Counted from the stretch's first letter, positions 8,577 through 17,393 are shown. The stretch: 64,000 nt of DNA from Nostoc sp. XA010 (GCF_020829625.1 NZ_JAIVFX010000007.1:253014-317013); one strand, 5' to 3'. Made by a program: numbers and translations. Notes: a model not told the origin generated them from the sequence alone.

Positions 8577-8721
8577 TACTCGCCTCCGGCGAGCAAGCTA
8601 CGTAATTCGCAATGGGGATTTAGAAAGAGCCACAAAATTTGCTAATGCCATTAGCTCTCTTGACAAAAGCGCCCAAAAATCGTTAAAAAGCAAGATAGGG
8701 AAAGGAATAATAAAGAGTTAA
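8577..8721 (+). pseudogene. Possible detached 3' end of the TPR gene after repeat insertion
   Basis: Directly after the TPR stop lies a small dispersed repeat (CGCCTCCGGCGAGCAAGC). The frame beyond it encodes NGDLERATKFANAISSLDK and SAQKSLKSKIGKGIIKS, a helical, lysine-rich tail that could have been the original C-terminus. It lacks its own start or ribosome binding site. This is inference from position and composition. Confidence 0.3.
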
Positions 8722-8731
8722 TAATATAAAA

Positions 8732-9445
8732 TTACTCGCATCGGTCAATTTCTCCCATTGTCTTTTGTTGCTGGAGATACGCGAGAACTTCTAATATATC
8801 TACTTGAGGAAATTCGGTGTAAAAATTACTTACACTCCAAAAGGGTTCCGGTGTTTGCAAGATAATGGTGCGATCGCCCCACTGTTCTAACCAGGGTAGC
8901 AAAGTTTGTGGCGCTACTGGAGTACATAGCCAAACTGCTGCTGGAGATAGGGTTTTGAGAGCATTTCCCGCTACCGCTATTGTCATACCTGTAGCAATGC
9001 CATCATCAACTAAGATCAGCGTAGCATTCTCTATATTCACCTGCGGACAAGCAGGAATTAATAAAGCCTCAAGAGACTTAGCAAGGTTTATCGCTTTATT
9101 TAAAGCTACTTCTCGCCACCGCGCATCATTTTTAAGGCGAGATAGCTTTTGATCAGCCCAAAGAACATTTCCAAAAGTAGTCACTGCACCAATTGCTAAC
9201 TCTGGGTTTTCTGGATGGCTAATCTTTTTCGCCACAACAATTGTCAACGGACAATCCAAAAGACGGGCTATTGGTGCTGCTACTGGTACACCCCCTCTTG
9301 GCAAAGCATAAACAATTGGTACAGGCTTTACCCCAGAATCAATAGTTTGCTGAGTCAAAACATCATGAATCACTCGCGCCAATAACTCACCTGCATGGGT
9401 GCGATCAGCGAAAAGCGGGGTATGTGACATGGTTTTCCCCAGCAT
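8732..9445 (-). CDS. Phosphoribosyltransferase-domain protein
   Basis: The 237-residue product shows the PRTase signature: a PRPP-binding loop ATLILVDDGIATGMT at about residues 141-155, and an N-terminal YALPRGGVPVAAPIARLL segment seen in uncharacterised bacterial PRTases. FADRTHAGELLARVI near the start is typical of this subgroup, whose members are often annotated only as phosphoribosyltransferases. The nucleobase or other acceptor cannot be predicted. A second in-frame ATG (MSHTPLFADRTHAGE), five codons in, may be the true start. No operon partner; the UDG gene diverges from it. Confidence 0.85.
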   Translation of the reverse strand: MLGKTMSHTPLFADRTHAGELLARVIHDVLTQQTIDSGVKPVPIVYALPRGGVPVAAPIARLLDCPLTIVVAKKISHPENPELAIGAVTTFGNVLWADQKLSRLKNDARWREVALNKAINLAKSLEALLIPACPQVNIENATLILVDDGIATGMTIAVAGNALKTLSPAAVWLCTPVAPQTLLPWLEQWGDRTIILQTPEPFWSVSNFYTEFPQVDILEVLAYLQQQKTMGEIDRCE

Positions 9446-9622
9446 GTTAGGACGGTACTGCTTTTATGATGACTGAATTTTGTCTCAAATTAACTGATAC
9501 AATAAGATTTGTATAAATAATTAAGTATTCAGCAAAAGTCTATTGATTCTGATAAATCTCCAACTAGAGCAGTATTTAACTCAGATAAAACAGATGGTGC
9601 TGATGCCAAAATCCTAATTTTC

Positions 9623-10303
9623 ATGAGCAGCGAAACCCAACTCAGCCTCTTCGACGACTCAACCCTTAACCAACGAGAACTGATTCCCACAGACGCTAAA
9701 ATTGCGATCGCTCCGGGAACTTATTCTGACATGACGGAGTTGGCACAGCATTGCAATAGCTGTCACCGTTGTGGATTGGGAGACACTCGGACTCATGCTG
9801 TTGTCGGACGCGGTAATCTCAAAGCACCAATTATGGTTATAGGGGAAGCGCCTGGTCAAAATGAAGACGAAACCGGCTTACCATTTGTAGGCAGATCGGG
9901 GCAGTTGCTGGAGAAAATTCTGGCATCCGTGAATCTGACTACAGAAGATGATGTATACATTGCCAATATTAACAAATGTCGCCCACCAGATAATAGAGTT
10001 CCTACACCTGTAGAAGTGGCGGCTTGTTTACCCTACTTACTAGAACAAATTCGTTTAGTTGACCCCAAAATAATCCTGTTAACAGGTGCAACTGCTGTCA
10101 AAGGCATCACAGGCGATAAGCGGGGGATTACAAAAATTCGCGGACAGTGGCTAGAGTGGGAAGGGCGTTTATGTATGCCAATTTTTCATCCTTCCTACTT
10201 GCTGCGTAATCCTTCTAAAGAAAGAGGTGCGCCGAAGTGGTTGATGTGGCAGGATATCCAGGCAGTGCGTGCCAAGTTAGACGAAATCCAAAATAATAGC
10301 TAA
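9623..10303 (+). CDS. Uracil-DNA glycosylase, family 4 (Fe-S type)
   Basis: The 226-residue product carries the family 4/5 motifs GEAPGQNEDETGLPFVGRSG (uracil-binding and water-activating region), NINKCRPPDNR and HPSYLLRNPS (DNA intercalation and phosphate contact). The cysteines in HCNSCHRCGLGDTR and the later NKCRPP are those that usually bind a 4Fe-4S cluster. The enzyme removes uracil from DNA in base excision repair. The N-terminal 40 residues (SSETQLSLFDDST) are a non-conserved extension. It is divergent from the phosphoribosyltransferase gene. The family is clear; no gene symbol is assigned because naming varies. Confidence 0.92.
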   Translation: MSSETQLSLFDDSTLNQRELIPTDAKIAIAPGTYSDMTELAQHCNSCHRCGLGDTRTHAVVGRGNLKAPIMVIGEAPGQNEDETGLPFVGRSGQLLEKILASVNLTTEDDVYIANINKCRPPDNRVPTPVEVAACLPYLLEQIRLVDPKIILLTGATAVKGITGDKRGITKIRGQWLEWEGRLCMPIFHPSYLLRNPSKERGAPKWLMWQDIQAVRAKLDEIQNNS

Positions 10304-10422
10304 TTTGGTAAATTTGCTTAAATTATATTGTATTTTACTAATTGCGATCGCCCCTTTTGATTTAAGTGGAAGCGATCGCTTTTGCTGAAGAAGTGTGATC
10401 GCAGTAGCCTAATCTTAAGAGG

Positions 10423-10720
10423 ATGTTTAATATTTATGAAATATTGCTTACTAAGGACGAAAGGGATTTTTATATTGGACAAGCTAGTTTAGTTAAAAAA
10501 GAAATTATTAATTTTCTCTTCGGAATTTTTTTATTCAATACTAAAAATGGCTTAATAATTGTAGATGAACCTGAATTACAAAAGCTTTTTCCAAAAAATA
10601 GACGATGTGAGAAAGCAAGAAATTAATAAAATTGTATTTGATATTTTAGGAATACCTTGTCCTCAAGAAGAAGAAATTATAGAAAAATTGACTTTTTCTA
10701 GAGTACAGCCTTCTGAGTAG
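10423..10720 (+). pseudogene. Frameshifted remnant, possibly the end of a DNA methyltransferase/R-M gene
   Basis: Two adjacent frames appear to make up one decayed sequence. The first runs from 10423 through NGLIIVDEPEL; a +1 shift near 10575 leads to KSFFQKIDDVRKQEINKIV and then FDILGIPCPQEEEIIEKL, ending at TAG 10718. A DRRELDRIVFxALGL-like motif occurs at the C-terminus of many type IIG/N6-adenine methyltransferase proteins, and KQEINKIVFDILGI resembles it. That match is from memory and weak. The sequence is AT-rich (lysine, isoleucine) compared with its neighbours. Confidence 0.35.
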
Positions 10721-10759
10721 ACTCTAAAGAACTAATCCATAGATTCACCGTAAACCCTT

Positions 10760-11017
10760 CTACCGTAACAGTGTATTAGCCCAAGCAGCATCTGCTTCTA
10801 ATAAAGTTGGTACTGCCTCTTTGCTGTAATCTATTACCAAATCATAACTTGCACGGTCATAAATCCCAGCTAATAAATTCTGCAAATCTACTAACGGTTC
10901 ACTATCACCCGTTTGCAAAGGCAAGAGAAATGAAGGAATTATATCTTGCAAATCAAAGGCATATAAATCAGATTGGGGACGATTTTCTGCTCGACTAACC
11001 AAAATACGATAAGTCAA
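10760..11017 (-). pseudogene. Second truncated DUF4058-family fragment
   Basis: The frame encodes 85 residues matching the C-terminal part of the DUF4058 family: DLYAFDLQDIIPSFLLPLQ, GDSEPLVDLQNLLAGIYDRA, and LEADAAWANTLLR at the end. It lacks the N-terminal two thirds. It is a better-preserved relative of the fragment at 336-617; both stop just before AGGGTTTACGGT. Function of the family is unknown. Confidence 0.6.
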
Positions 11018-11188
11018 CTAACCCTTAGCACCTTGAGATTTCACCTGCGCCCAATGTCCCTGACAGCCGTATTCACAGCAATTCTTCTCACTTTTCGGCT
11101 TTCTTGACTGGTATCCTAATTTTACAAAATTTAGTCCTGCGATGTCTACGACGGGTTACGCCTACGCAGGTGGATGCAACACAACGAT

Positions 11189-11299
11189 ATGGAAGTTATT
11201 CTTGACAAGATGCGCTTACTTTGGCGCTTCTACCGTGATTCTTACTTGTGCTTGAAAAAGCGCAGAAAGTTTAAAATTTCTTCTATAGGACTTAAATAA
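11189..11299 (+). CDS. Possible 36-residue basic small ORF
   Basis: ATG 11189 to TAA 11297 encodes a 36-residue peptide rich in Arg, Lys and aromatics (MRLLWRFYRDSYLCLKKRRK). No clear ribosome binding site precedes it. It follows a small dispersed repeat at 11140-11172. It may be a real small protein or the relic of a larger gene; the remainder of 11018-11357 shows nothing else. Confidence 0.25.
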   Translation: MEVILDKMRLLWRFYRDSYLCLKKRRKFKISSIGLK

Positions 11300-11357
11300 A
11301 ACATCCTATGAATTGAGGGTTAGCAAACACACGTCAGTTGATAACCCGCAACTTGGA

Positions 11358-13703
11358 TTACTTATCAGCCTTAACAGCTTTTTTCAAACCTTGCCATCTT
11401 TCTCGCAGTCGCTTCAAGTTAGGACTATGACCACCATAACGCCAACTAACATAGGCTTGGCTAATCTCATCTATAACCTCAGCAGTTGCTGGAGCATGAT
11501 GCTGATATGATCCTTTGGCATACTCTAAAGGTGTTTGTGCTGGATGTTTACCTAAACCTTTTTGGGTTGTCCATTGCAACATTTGTTGATAAAGGCTCTC
11601 CATTGCTGGCAATTTCTTTAACCATCGACGGTTGCGCCACTCTCGCCACTGACCCCAACCCAGCCAACCGAAGAAAGCTGCTGTAGTTGCCAAGATTAAG
11701 CCAGTCAATACGCCAAACCAACCTTGAGAAAATAAAGCTAAAAACCAAGCGATCGCTCCAATCACCCACTTAAATATTGTCTCAAATACATTATTCAACA
11801 AACCTGTCACTGGAGATGGTAGCCATCCTGCAACCCAATGCCACAATTGACGCAACACACTAAAAGTCTGGGTATCTTCCACTGATGGAGGTATGAGAGG
11901 ATGATTGGGAATCGGGTCAAAGGCAAACCAGCCATATTTAGGAAAATATACTTCCGTCATCGCATAAGCATCAGTATTACGGACAACATATAGCCCAGTA
12001 AATGGATTAAATTCTCCTGCACTAAACCCTGCTACCAATCGGGCTGGGATGCCAATGGAACGCAACATTACTGTGAGAACTGTTGAGAAGTGGTCTGGAT
12101 AACCGCCTTTATATTTGAATAAAAAAGCTTCTACTAAGTCATCTTTTTCTCCCAAATAAGGCAAATCTAAGGGATTTTGGGGAAGAGAGTAGCGTTGTTT
12201 TAAATGTTGAGCTAAGTAGAGAGCTTTTTCATAGGCTGAATCTAGACTTTTAGAAGACTTTGCTACTCGTTCTTGATTGTAGTTAGCAAGAATTTCTTCG
12301 GTACGTTGCCGAACTTTTTCGGCAATTTCGGGAGGAATTTGCAGATAATGCTGTTTAATATCTCGTGGATATTTACTAGAAGCTTCACCTAATTTAGTGC
12401 GATCGCGGTATGGTACTTCAGAAATTACTGTATAAGTGAGTCCTTCTGATAATTCCACAGGCGATCGCAACCCGTCTTCTTTATCAACCGCGATCATTGG
12501 TGTGGGAAAGTAAATCTCTTTTGGATAAGCCATCGCCGGAATTAGGTTAGGCAAATCCGCCACCACTGTATAAGTTTGTACTATCTCTTGGGTTTTACCA
12601 GCAATCAAAGGTCGATTCAGGAAAATTTGGTAAGACCAAGACGATCGCTTGATGGTTGTAACATCTTCATTACGGGAAACTTCCCATCCCTTACCCGTAT
12701 AACGGTCAAATCCTAAAACTCGCCAAAAACCCTCAGCTTGCGATCGCACCCGCATCACAACTTTCGGTTTCATCTCGCCCCGCAGATTTTGGTTAATTTG
12801 GCTATTAAAACCGTAATAAAAGTTATTATCTACTTTACCTGGTTGACCAGTTTGATTTTGTCCCGTACCACTGCCTTGATTATCACCTTTACCTTGGCGG
12901 ACATAACCGGGATTAATGATACTACGTCCTGTGAAATTACCTTTTATTGGAATCGCAGAACTTACAGGAAAATTCCGTAACTGATAGCCAGGAAATCTGG
13001 GTAAAACAGCAAAAATTGCCAGTCCCAGACCGACAATTAGGAAGAAATTCAGAATTAAAAATTTAAAATTAAGAGTTGAGGAATTCTTCTGATTGAATTT
13101 TCCCTTTTCAGTTTTTAATGGCTGTAAACCCAAGCGCGAGCGATAATCTAATACTAAAGTTGGGAGAGCGATCGCTAAAAATAACAGCAACACAGGTGCA
13201 AATGCTAAAGTCTGGCTTAACGTTGCCGCCACACCCAATAAAATTAATCCTATAACAATCGAATAGCCCAAATTTTTCCGGCGGGGTGTATCGAAGCTAT
13301 GTAACACCTGGAGTTGAATTAATAACTCTGCCAAACCCAACCGTGTATCATTTAACTCTCCCACTAATCGGCCAAAGAAAGCACCCAGTGCCACTAACAT
13401 TCCGATGGCGATACAAAACTTAATTGCAATATTGCGATCACGGCGACGATAGTAACTCCAAATCGCACCCAATAAACTCAAGGGTAACGCCCAAAAACTG
13501 AATGAAGTTTCGGCGGCGATATCCGTCGCCACAATTCCCAAAACAACCAACGCTAGCACCAGCACCCGCAAGGAAATTGAATCTTCTACTTCTATTAAAG
13601 GCGATCGCTGCGGATTTTGCCGCCAGAAATTACCTACAGGGACACGCCAAAACCGATTCATCCTGGATAAGTTGAGCATTTCAAGTCTAAGTAAAAATTC
13701 CAC
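11358..13703 (-). CDS. TgpA-like transmembrane transglutaminase (DUF3488-transglutaminase-DUF4129)
   Basis: The 781-residue membrane protein has an N-terminal block of about six transmembrane helices (residues about 45-245, e.g. ILNFFLIVGLGLAIFAVLP), an extracytoplasmic region, a transglutaminase-like core at about 480-620 (GYPDHFSTVLTVMLRSIGIP; ARLVAGFSAGEFNP; then YGWFAFDPIPNHP), a further helix near 660-700 and a C-terminal cytoplasmic DUF4129-like tail. In this family the catalytic Cys normally sits before the FAT/FST segment; here GGYPDHFST shows an Asp-His pair and no cysteine, so catalysis is doubtful. The annotated start is GTG; ATGs eight and fourteen codons later are alternatives. 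Confidence 0.82.
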   Translation of the reverse strand: MEFLLRLEMLNLSRMNRFWRVPVGNFWRQNPQRSPLIEVEDSISLRVLVLALVVLGIVATDIAAETSFSFWALPLSLLGAIWSYYRRRDRNIAIKFCIAIGMLVALGAFFGRLVGELNDTRLGLAELLIQLQVLHSFDTPRRKNLGYSIVIGLILLGVAATLSQTLAFAPVLLLFLAIALPTLVLDYRSRLGLQPLKTEKGKFNQKNSSTLNFKFLILNFFLIVGLGLAIFAVLPRFPGYQLRNFPVSSAIPIKGNFTGRSIINPGYVRQGKGDNQGSGTGQNQTGQPGKVDNNFYYGFNSQINQNLRGEMKPKVVMRVRSQAEGFWRVLGFDRYTGKGWEVSRNEDVTTIKRSSWSYQIFLNRPLIAGKTQEIVQTYTVVADLPNLIPAMAYPKEIYFPTPMIAVDKEDGLRSPVELSEGLTYTVISEVPYRDRTKLGEASSKYPRDIKQHYLQIPPEIAEKVRQRTEEILANYNQERVAKSSKSLDSAYEKALYLAQHLKQRYSLPQNPLDLPYLGEKDDLVEAFLFKYKGGYPDHFSTVLTVMLRSIGIPARLVAGFSAGEFNPFTGLYVVRNTDAYAMTEVYFPKYGWFAFDPIPNHPLIPPSVEDTQTFSVLRQLWHWVAGWLPSPVTGLLNNVFETIFKWVIGAIAWFLALFSQGWFGVLTGLILATTAAFFGWLGWGQWREWRNRRWLKKLPAMESLYQQMLQWTTQKGLGKHPAQTPLEYAKGSYQHHAPATAEVIDEISQAYVSWRYGGHSPNLKRLRERWQGLKKAVKADK

Positions 13704-14500
13704 GGAAACAATGATGAGGACGAAACTGTTCGCCCTACTTTAAAGTATTCCCGTTAGAAGAAGCTTTCTTATCCTGCCTTGATGCATCTATCAAGGTTTA
13801 GCGCCTATTTTAAAAGTTAAAATCTTCCCAGGAGTTTCAAATGTTAAAAAAATTGACTTTACATCATAGCCCCTTTCGAAAAGCGGGGAGGCAGGGTGGT
13901 TTCATATAACGAGAAAAAAACTCAAACTGGGTTTCAAAGCCTCTCCCCGCTTGCCTAACGGCAGGCTGACGCCAACGGGGAGAGGTTTGGAGAGGGGTCA
14001 AAATCTATGGTTATAGATGAGAAATCAAGACTTATGTATTTTTCTTTTTTCGTATGAAACCACCCTGCTCTCGAAAAGCGGGGAGGGGCTTGGAGGTGGG
14101 GTTCTTAGGGTTTGATAAGTAATCAAGCGGACATGACATAACGTTACCGCGAAATGTAACGCCAAGCGCGAACATAATTTTGTATAAAAAAACCCAACCC
14201 AATAAACTCGTTGTGAAAAATTGGTGGCTTGGTAAAATAAAGGCGAAATCAGCACAACACAAAAAACTAACTCATTCCCCAGGCTTTCCTAATAATCGAG
14301 TGGACTGACGAGTACCCACAAAAAATGACTTATGGGGTAGAGGGTAAGTTTACTCCCACTGGTTAGTTATAACCACGCTTTAAGTATAAGTAAGCACCCT
14401 GTTGCTAGTATGATCTAGAGACAGAAAAAGCCCAAGGCAACAGCTAGGCAATAGTTACCTTAAGATATTCAGCATTACGTACTAGCGATGGCAATTAAGA
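13704..14500. other. Repeat-rich intergenic region (797 bp) with no supported gene
   Basis: The region contains two 16-bp perfect inverted repeats (GCAGGGTGGTTTCATA) at 13890-13905 and 14053-14068, copies of the CTCTCGAAAAGCGGGG dispersed repeat, and at 14125-14141 an end related to the MITE-like element at 3057-3242. The 76-residue frames in this stretch are read through the repeats. 14260-14500 is plain AT-rich sequence. Confidence 0.6.
13890..14068. repeat. Inverted-repeat element, 16-bp perfect arms 147 bp apart
   Basis: GCAGGGTGGTTTCATA at 13890-13905 is exactly complementary to 14053-14068. Outside the arms lie oppositely arranged copies of the GAAAAGCGGGGAGG repeat; just inside are an A-run (left) and a T-rich run (right), extending the pairing. 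A small palindromic non-autonomous element is the simplest reading. Confidence 0.55.
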
Positions 14501-15472
14501 TTACACAGTGGGATTAATCACAAACAAAAGCGACTGTTCGTCTACTTCTGGAAACTCAACTTCCAAAGTATAAGTTGGGTTAAGTTGTTCGCAGCCTAAC
14601 TCTACATTTAAGTATCCCGGAGTTGAAGATGTTGCCATTGCTAAAGTTCCACTTGTGCGAAGTGTCAAAGTTCCTTTAACAGGTAACTCAGCCTGAACAA
14701 GTAACTTCGTAATACCTACAGACTGATACTCTACTTTGATATTCAAATTACCGACAGTGGTTAGCCATTGTCTTTCTACCACTGGACTAGCTGCTGAAAG
14801 TGGTAGAGTCAGATTTTCCAGCAGTTGTTTAGCTGCCAGCAACGACAAAGCCATTTGTTGACGCGGTTGTAAATCTGAATAATCGCTCTGAATATTGGGC
14901 ATATTCAAAGTACTTACAGACCGATACGTGCTTCTTAGCACCAATCCCGCGATATCATTTAGTGCTTGAGACTCGTTGGGAAAAAAGTTCTCCACCACTT
15001 GAACTAATTTTGCTCCCAGAGGCACTGAAGATGTCACCATTGATTGACATTTTTCTAGCAATTGCTGAAAAACTCTCTCCGGTAAAGGACGCGGCAGGTT
15101 TAGCTTCGACTGTTGTACCATCCACCCCCAGGCAGGAACGAGCGTCATTGACGGCTCATCAACACAATCGGGATAGTCGATTAATTGTGTTTCCCAAGGA
15201 AATAAAGGTGGGTGATCTTGGGCTTGGATTTGTAAGCGATTCTTAAGGACAGCTTGGAAACGATCTAGCACAGTAGGAATTTCTCCTAATTGAAAGGTCT
15301 GGGGCGTTCCTCCCAATTTTGGCTCACTGCTTTTTGAAGCAGTGGCTTCATTGTGGAGGTTTTTTACCCCGTCATTTTCCTCACATTCTAGAGATTGGTC
15401 GGTATTTTTGACATTATCTGTCAATAACCAACCGAGACACTGAGATTGTAAGGATTCTGAGTCACTATTCAT
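14501..15472 (-). CDS. PatU/PatU3-like protein downstream of hetZ
   Basis: The 323-residue product (from ATG 15472) has a variable acidic N-terminal third, a middle segment (RPLPERVFQQLLEKCQSMV) and a C-terminal beta-rich part (LNVELGCEQLNPTYTLEVEF). No enzyme motif, signal peptide or membrane helix is visible. Its ATG overlaps the last codons of hetZ (ATG AAT AG), with AGGTG 9 nt upstream, so the two genes are translationally coupled. In Anabaena and Nostoc, hetZ is followed by patU (split as patU5/patU3 in Anabaena), which affects heterocyst spacing, and PatU3 is reported to act with HetZ. The PatU call rests mainly on this position; the sequence also fits a cyanobacterial DUF1822-type protein. 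Confidence 0.5.
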   Translation of the reverse strand: MNSDSESLQSQCLGWLLTDNVKNTDQSLECEENDGVKNLHNEATASKSSEPKLGGTPQTFQLGEIPTVLDRFQAVLKNRLQIQAQDHPPLFPWETQLIDYPDCVDEPSMTLVPAWGWMVQQSKLNLPRPLPERVFQQLLEKCQSMVTSSVPLGAKLVQVVENFFPNESQALNDIAGLVLRSTYRSVSTLNMPNIQSDYSDLQPRQQMALSLLAAKQLLENLTLPLSAASPVVERQWLTTVGNLNIKVEYQSVGITKLLVQAELPVKGTLTLRTSGTLAMATSSTPGYLNVELGCEQLNPTYTLEVEFPEVDEQSLLFVINPTV

Positions 15473-16670
15473 GAGTAGATGCACCTGATCCGGACACTAA
15501 TGAGTTACGAATTTCCCAAGCTTGCTCAAGAATCTTAAACCATCGTTTTTGAAGTTGTGCCATTGACAGCCCTAAAGTTTTTGCGATTTTTTCATCGGCT
15601 TGTCCTTGTTGCTTCAACTCTAGTAAAGATCGTTGCTTATTGTCCAGTTGTGCTGTGTATACTTGCCATTGCTGGGGAGTTAAGCCCAAATTGGTGTGTA
15701 AAGAAGCTTCTAGCCACTCGTGAACTAATTCCCAACGATGTAACAAGGCAAACCGAATCAAATGGTACTTGAAGCGCTGTTGTAAGTAATCTCTCTGACG
15801 AGGGGTTAAACCTAAAATTGACTCAATTTCCTGTGCTGATAAATCCTGGAGGCGGAGAGAAAAGTAATCAGCACAGTCAGATTGTTGTCGTTCTTCGAGA
15901 TAATTCATTAATTCTGTAACTACAACGGAACGCAAGGTATCTTCTTCAGGTTCGGGTTCGGCTTGCGTTGCCATTGTGGAGCGTAATTGATGCACTGCTG
16001 GTTCTTCCCAACAACCATCGCCTTCATTATTGCTGCCTTCTGCGGCTTGTTCTATATCTACGCTGGTTTCTGGGGGCTGTTGTTGGGAAAAAGTTTGCGC
16101 CCGTAAGATAATTAGCTGCTGCTGACGGCCTGGTAAGGGAATGCGTCGTTTGCCGTAGCGCTCGGTAAATGCCATGTACTCGGACAGTTCTAGAAGCGTC
16201 TGAGGGCGATAAGTAGCACCAAGTTGATTTTCTCGCCGGAAAGCGTTCAATGCCTCTAAATAAAAACTCTGTAAAAAATCTTCAATTATAGTCAGTCGCC
16301 CTTGATAACTCAATTGCTTCTGAGGCGGGTTAATGTATCGATAAATAATTGCACTCAAAGTACTGTGTAATTCTACCCTGCCCCGGTTTGAACCCAACTG
16401 ATAGTACCTGAGACACTGTTGTAGCCGATGCCGAGCTAGGGTCATCGCCGAGCTTTCTACAGATCCAGAAGCTTGGATACGCTTGCTTTCCTGGCAAATC
16501 CGATAGACTTCGGTGGTAATACGTCTTGCTACATCGTGGCAATTCTGTTCCGAAGCTTTGGTTGATTGTTGAAACTCCCTGGACAGGAGTTGAAAGATCA
16601 CCTCCACGCCTTTAGAATTTTCTCCCAGAATATTTGCAGATGGAATAGTTGCGGTTGCGGCTGAATTCAT
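15465..16670 (-). CDS. hetZ: HetZ, heterocyst differentiation regulator
   Basis: From ATG 16670 the product is 401 residues, the length I recall for Anabaena HetZ; the longer frame starts with a TTG five codons earlier. Recognisable features are a conserved all-alpha N-terminal region (LARHRLQQCLRYYQLGSNRG; YRYINPPQKQ), an acidic linker at about 200-245, and a C-terminal region with DNA-binding character (LSAQEIESILGLTPRQRDYL and DEKIAKTLGLSMAQLQKRW, both like sigma-region-4 helix-turn-helix). HetZ is an early regulator of heterocyst commitment controlled by HetR. The neighbours (sds, murI, amiC upstream; a coupled PatU-like gene downstream) match the Anabaena order as I remember it. A HetZ-related paralogue remains possible. 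Confidence 0.75.
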   Translation of the reverse strand: MNSAATATIPSANILGENSKGVEVIFQLLSREFQQSTKASEQNCHDVARRITTEVYRICQESKRIQASGSVESSAMTLARHRLQQCLRYYQLGSNRGRVELHSTLSAIIYRYINPPQKQLSYQGRLTIIEDFLQSFYLEALNAFRRENQLGATYRPQTLLELSEYMAFTERYGKRRIPLPGRQQQLIILRAQTFSQQQPPETSVDIEQAAEGSNNEGDGCWEEPAVHQLRSTMATQAEPEPEEDTLRSVVVTELMNYLEERQQSDCADYFSLRLQDLSAQEIESILGLTPRQRDYLQQRFKYHLIRFALLHRWELVHEWLEASLHTNLGLTPQQWQVYTAQLDNKQRSLLELKQQGQADEKIAKTLGLSMAQLQKRWFKILEQAWEIRNSLVSGSGASTHE

Positions 16671-16695
16671 AGTCTCGGTTTTCAAAAGACCCTAA

Positions 16696-16707
16696 GTATT
16701 TAAATAC
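16696..16707. promoter_or_regulatory. 12-bp perfect palindrome just upstream of hetZ
   Basis: GTATTTAAATAC is self-complementary and lies 26 bp before the hetZ ATG. It resembles an NtcA site in its GTA...TAC ends, but the spacer is 6 rather than 8 nt, so it is not a standard NtcA box. It could be a regulator site or chance. Confidence 0.25.
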
Positions 16708-16874
16708 AACCTGTACGACTGTGGGTGTTGGCTTTTTCGGTTTTACGTATAAGCTAAACGCAGACCAATCCTATATTGAGAATGTGGCTGATTTTATTAT
16801 TCCCAACTTCGATGGGATTGTTCACATTTTGATAGATGTTATTGCCATTACCCAGGAGCCGTATACAAGTCATT

Positions 16875-17348
16875 ATGGATTTAGAAGCACAAATTCAATT
16901 GCTGATTGACAATGCACCCCGCGATGGTATGACACCAAATTTGATTGCAGCAATTGCTCCTGCCCTTAGAACGATCGCTCAAAAATTACGTCACTCCCAG
17001 TACTATATTCTCCAAAATTCAGAATCAAGCTGGGTTTTAACAACATTGAGCAATCTTACTAATCCAGGATTGGAAAAGCGCGTTGTTTACGCTTTCCCTA
17101 CCATACAGGATGTCTCTCTAATTTCCCCTGCTGGGCTTGACCCTCAAATGCTAGCTAAAATTATCCCTGTCACCCATATTTTGTTCCAATTGGTGGCATT
17201 AGAACCCGTAGATAGTATCGTTTTTTTGGAGACGCCGGGTAAGACCACCCATACCGTTGAAATTCGACGAACTGAACTAGAAAAACTCATGCAGAAACAC
17301 TTACGACAACAGCGATCGCCTAAACAGATACCCCCTGATATTGCATAG
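16875..17348 (+). CDS. Conserved cyanobacterial hypothetical protein next to hetZ
   Basis: From ATG 16875 the product is 157 residues (MDLEAQIQLLIDNAPRDGM). An upstream in-frame start would add 13 residues that do not look conserved. The protein is alpha/beta with a hydrophobic core (LTNPGLEKRVVYAFPTIQD; VTHILFQLVALEPVDSIVFL) and no signal peptide or catalytic motif. It is transcribed divergently from hetZ and followed by a perfect 14-bp hairpin terminator, so it is a monocistronic unit. I do not recognise a functional family. Confidence 0.75.
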   Translation: MDLEAQIQLLIDNAPRDGMTPNLIAAIAPALRTIAQKLRHSQYYILQNSESSWVLTTLSNLTNPGLEKRVVYAFPTIQDVSLISPAGLDPQMLAKIIPVTHILFQLVALEPVDSIVFLETPGKTTHTVEIRRTELEKLMQKHLRQQRSPKQIPPDIA

Positions 17349-17355
17349 AAAAAAC

Positions 17356-17393
17356 TTGGATGTGGGATTTTTTAGATACAATCCCACATCCAA
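17356..17393 (+). terminator. Perfect 14-bp stem terminator
   Basis: TTGGATGTGGGATT and AATCCCACATCCAA pair exactly around a 10-nt loop, starting 8 nt after the stop of the gene at 16875-17348, and are followed by AATTTTAAAT. This is a typical intrinsic terminator or bidirectional hairpin. Confidence 0.8.

Noticed and set aside
14025..14262. Two 76-residue minus-strand frames
   Set aside because: They read through dispersed repeats, overlap each other in different frames and have no recognisable product.
16696..16707. NtcA box upstream of hetZ
   Set aside because: GTA and TAC are separated by 6 nt rather than the required 8; kept only as an unexplained palindrome.
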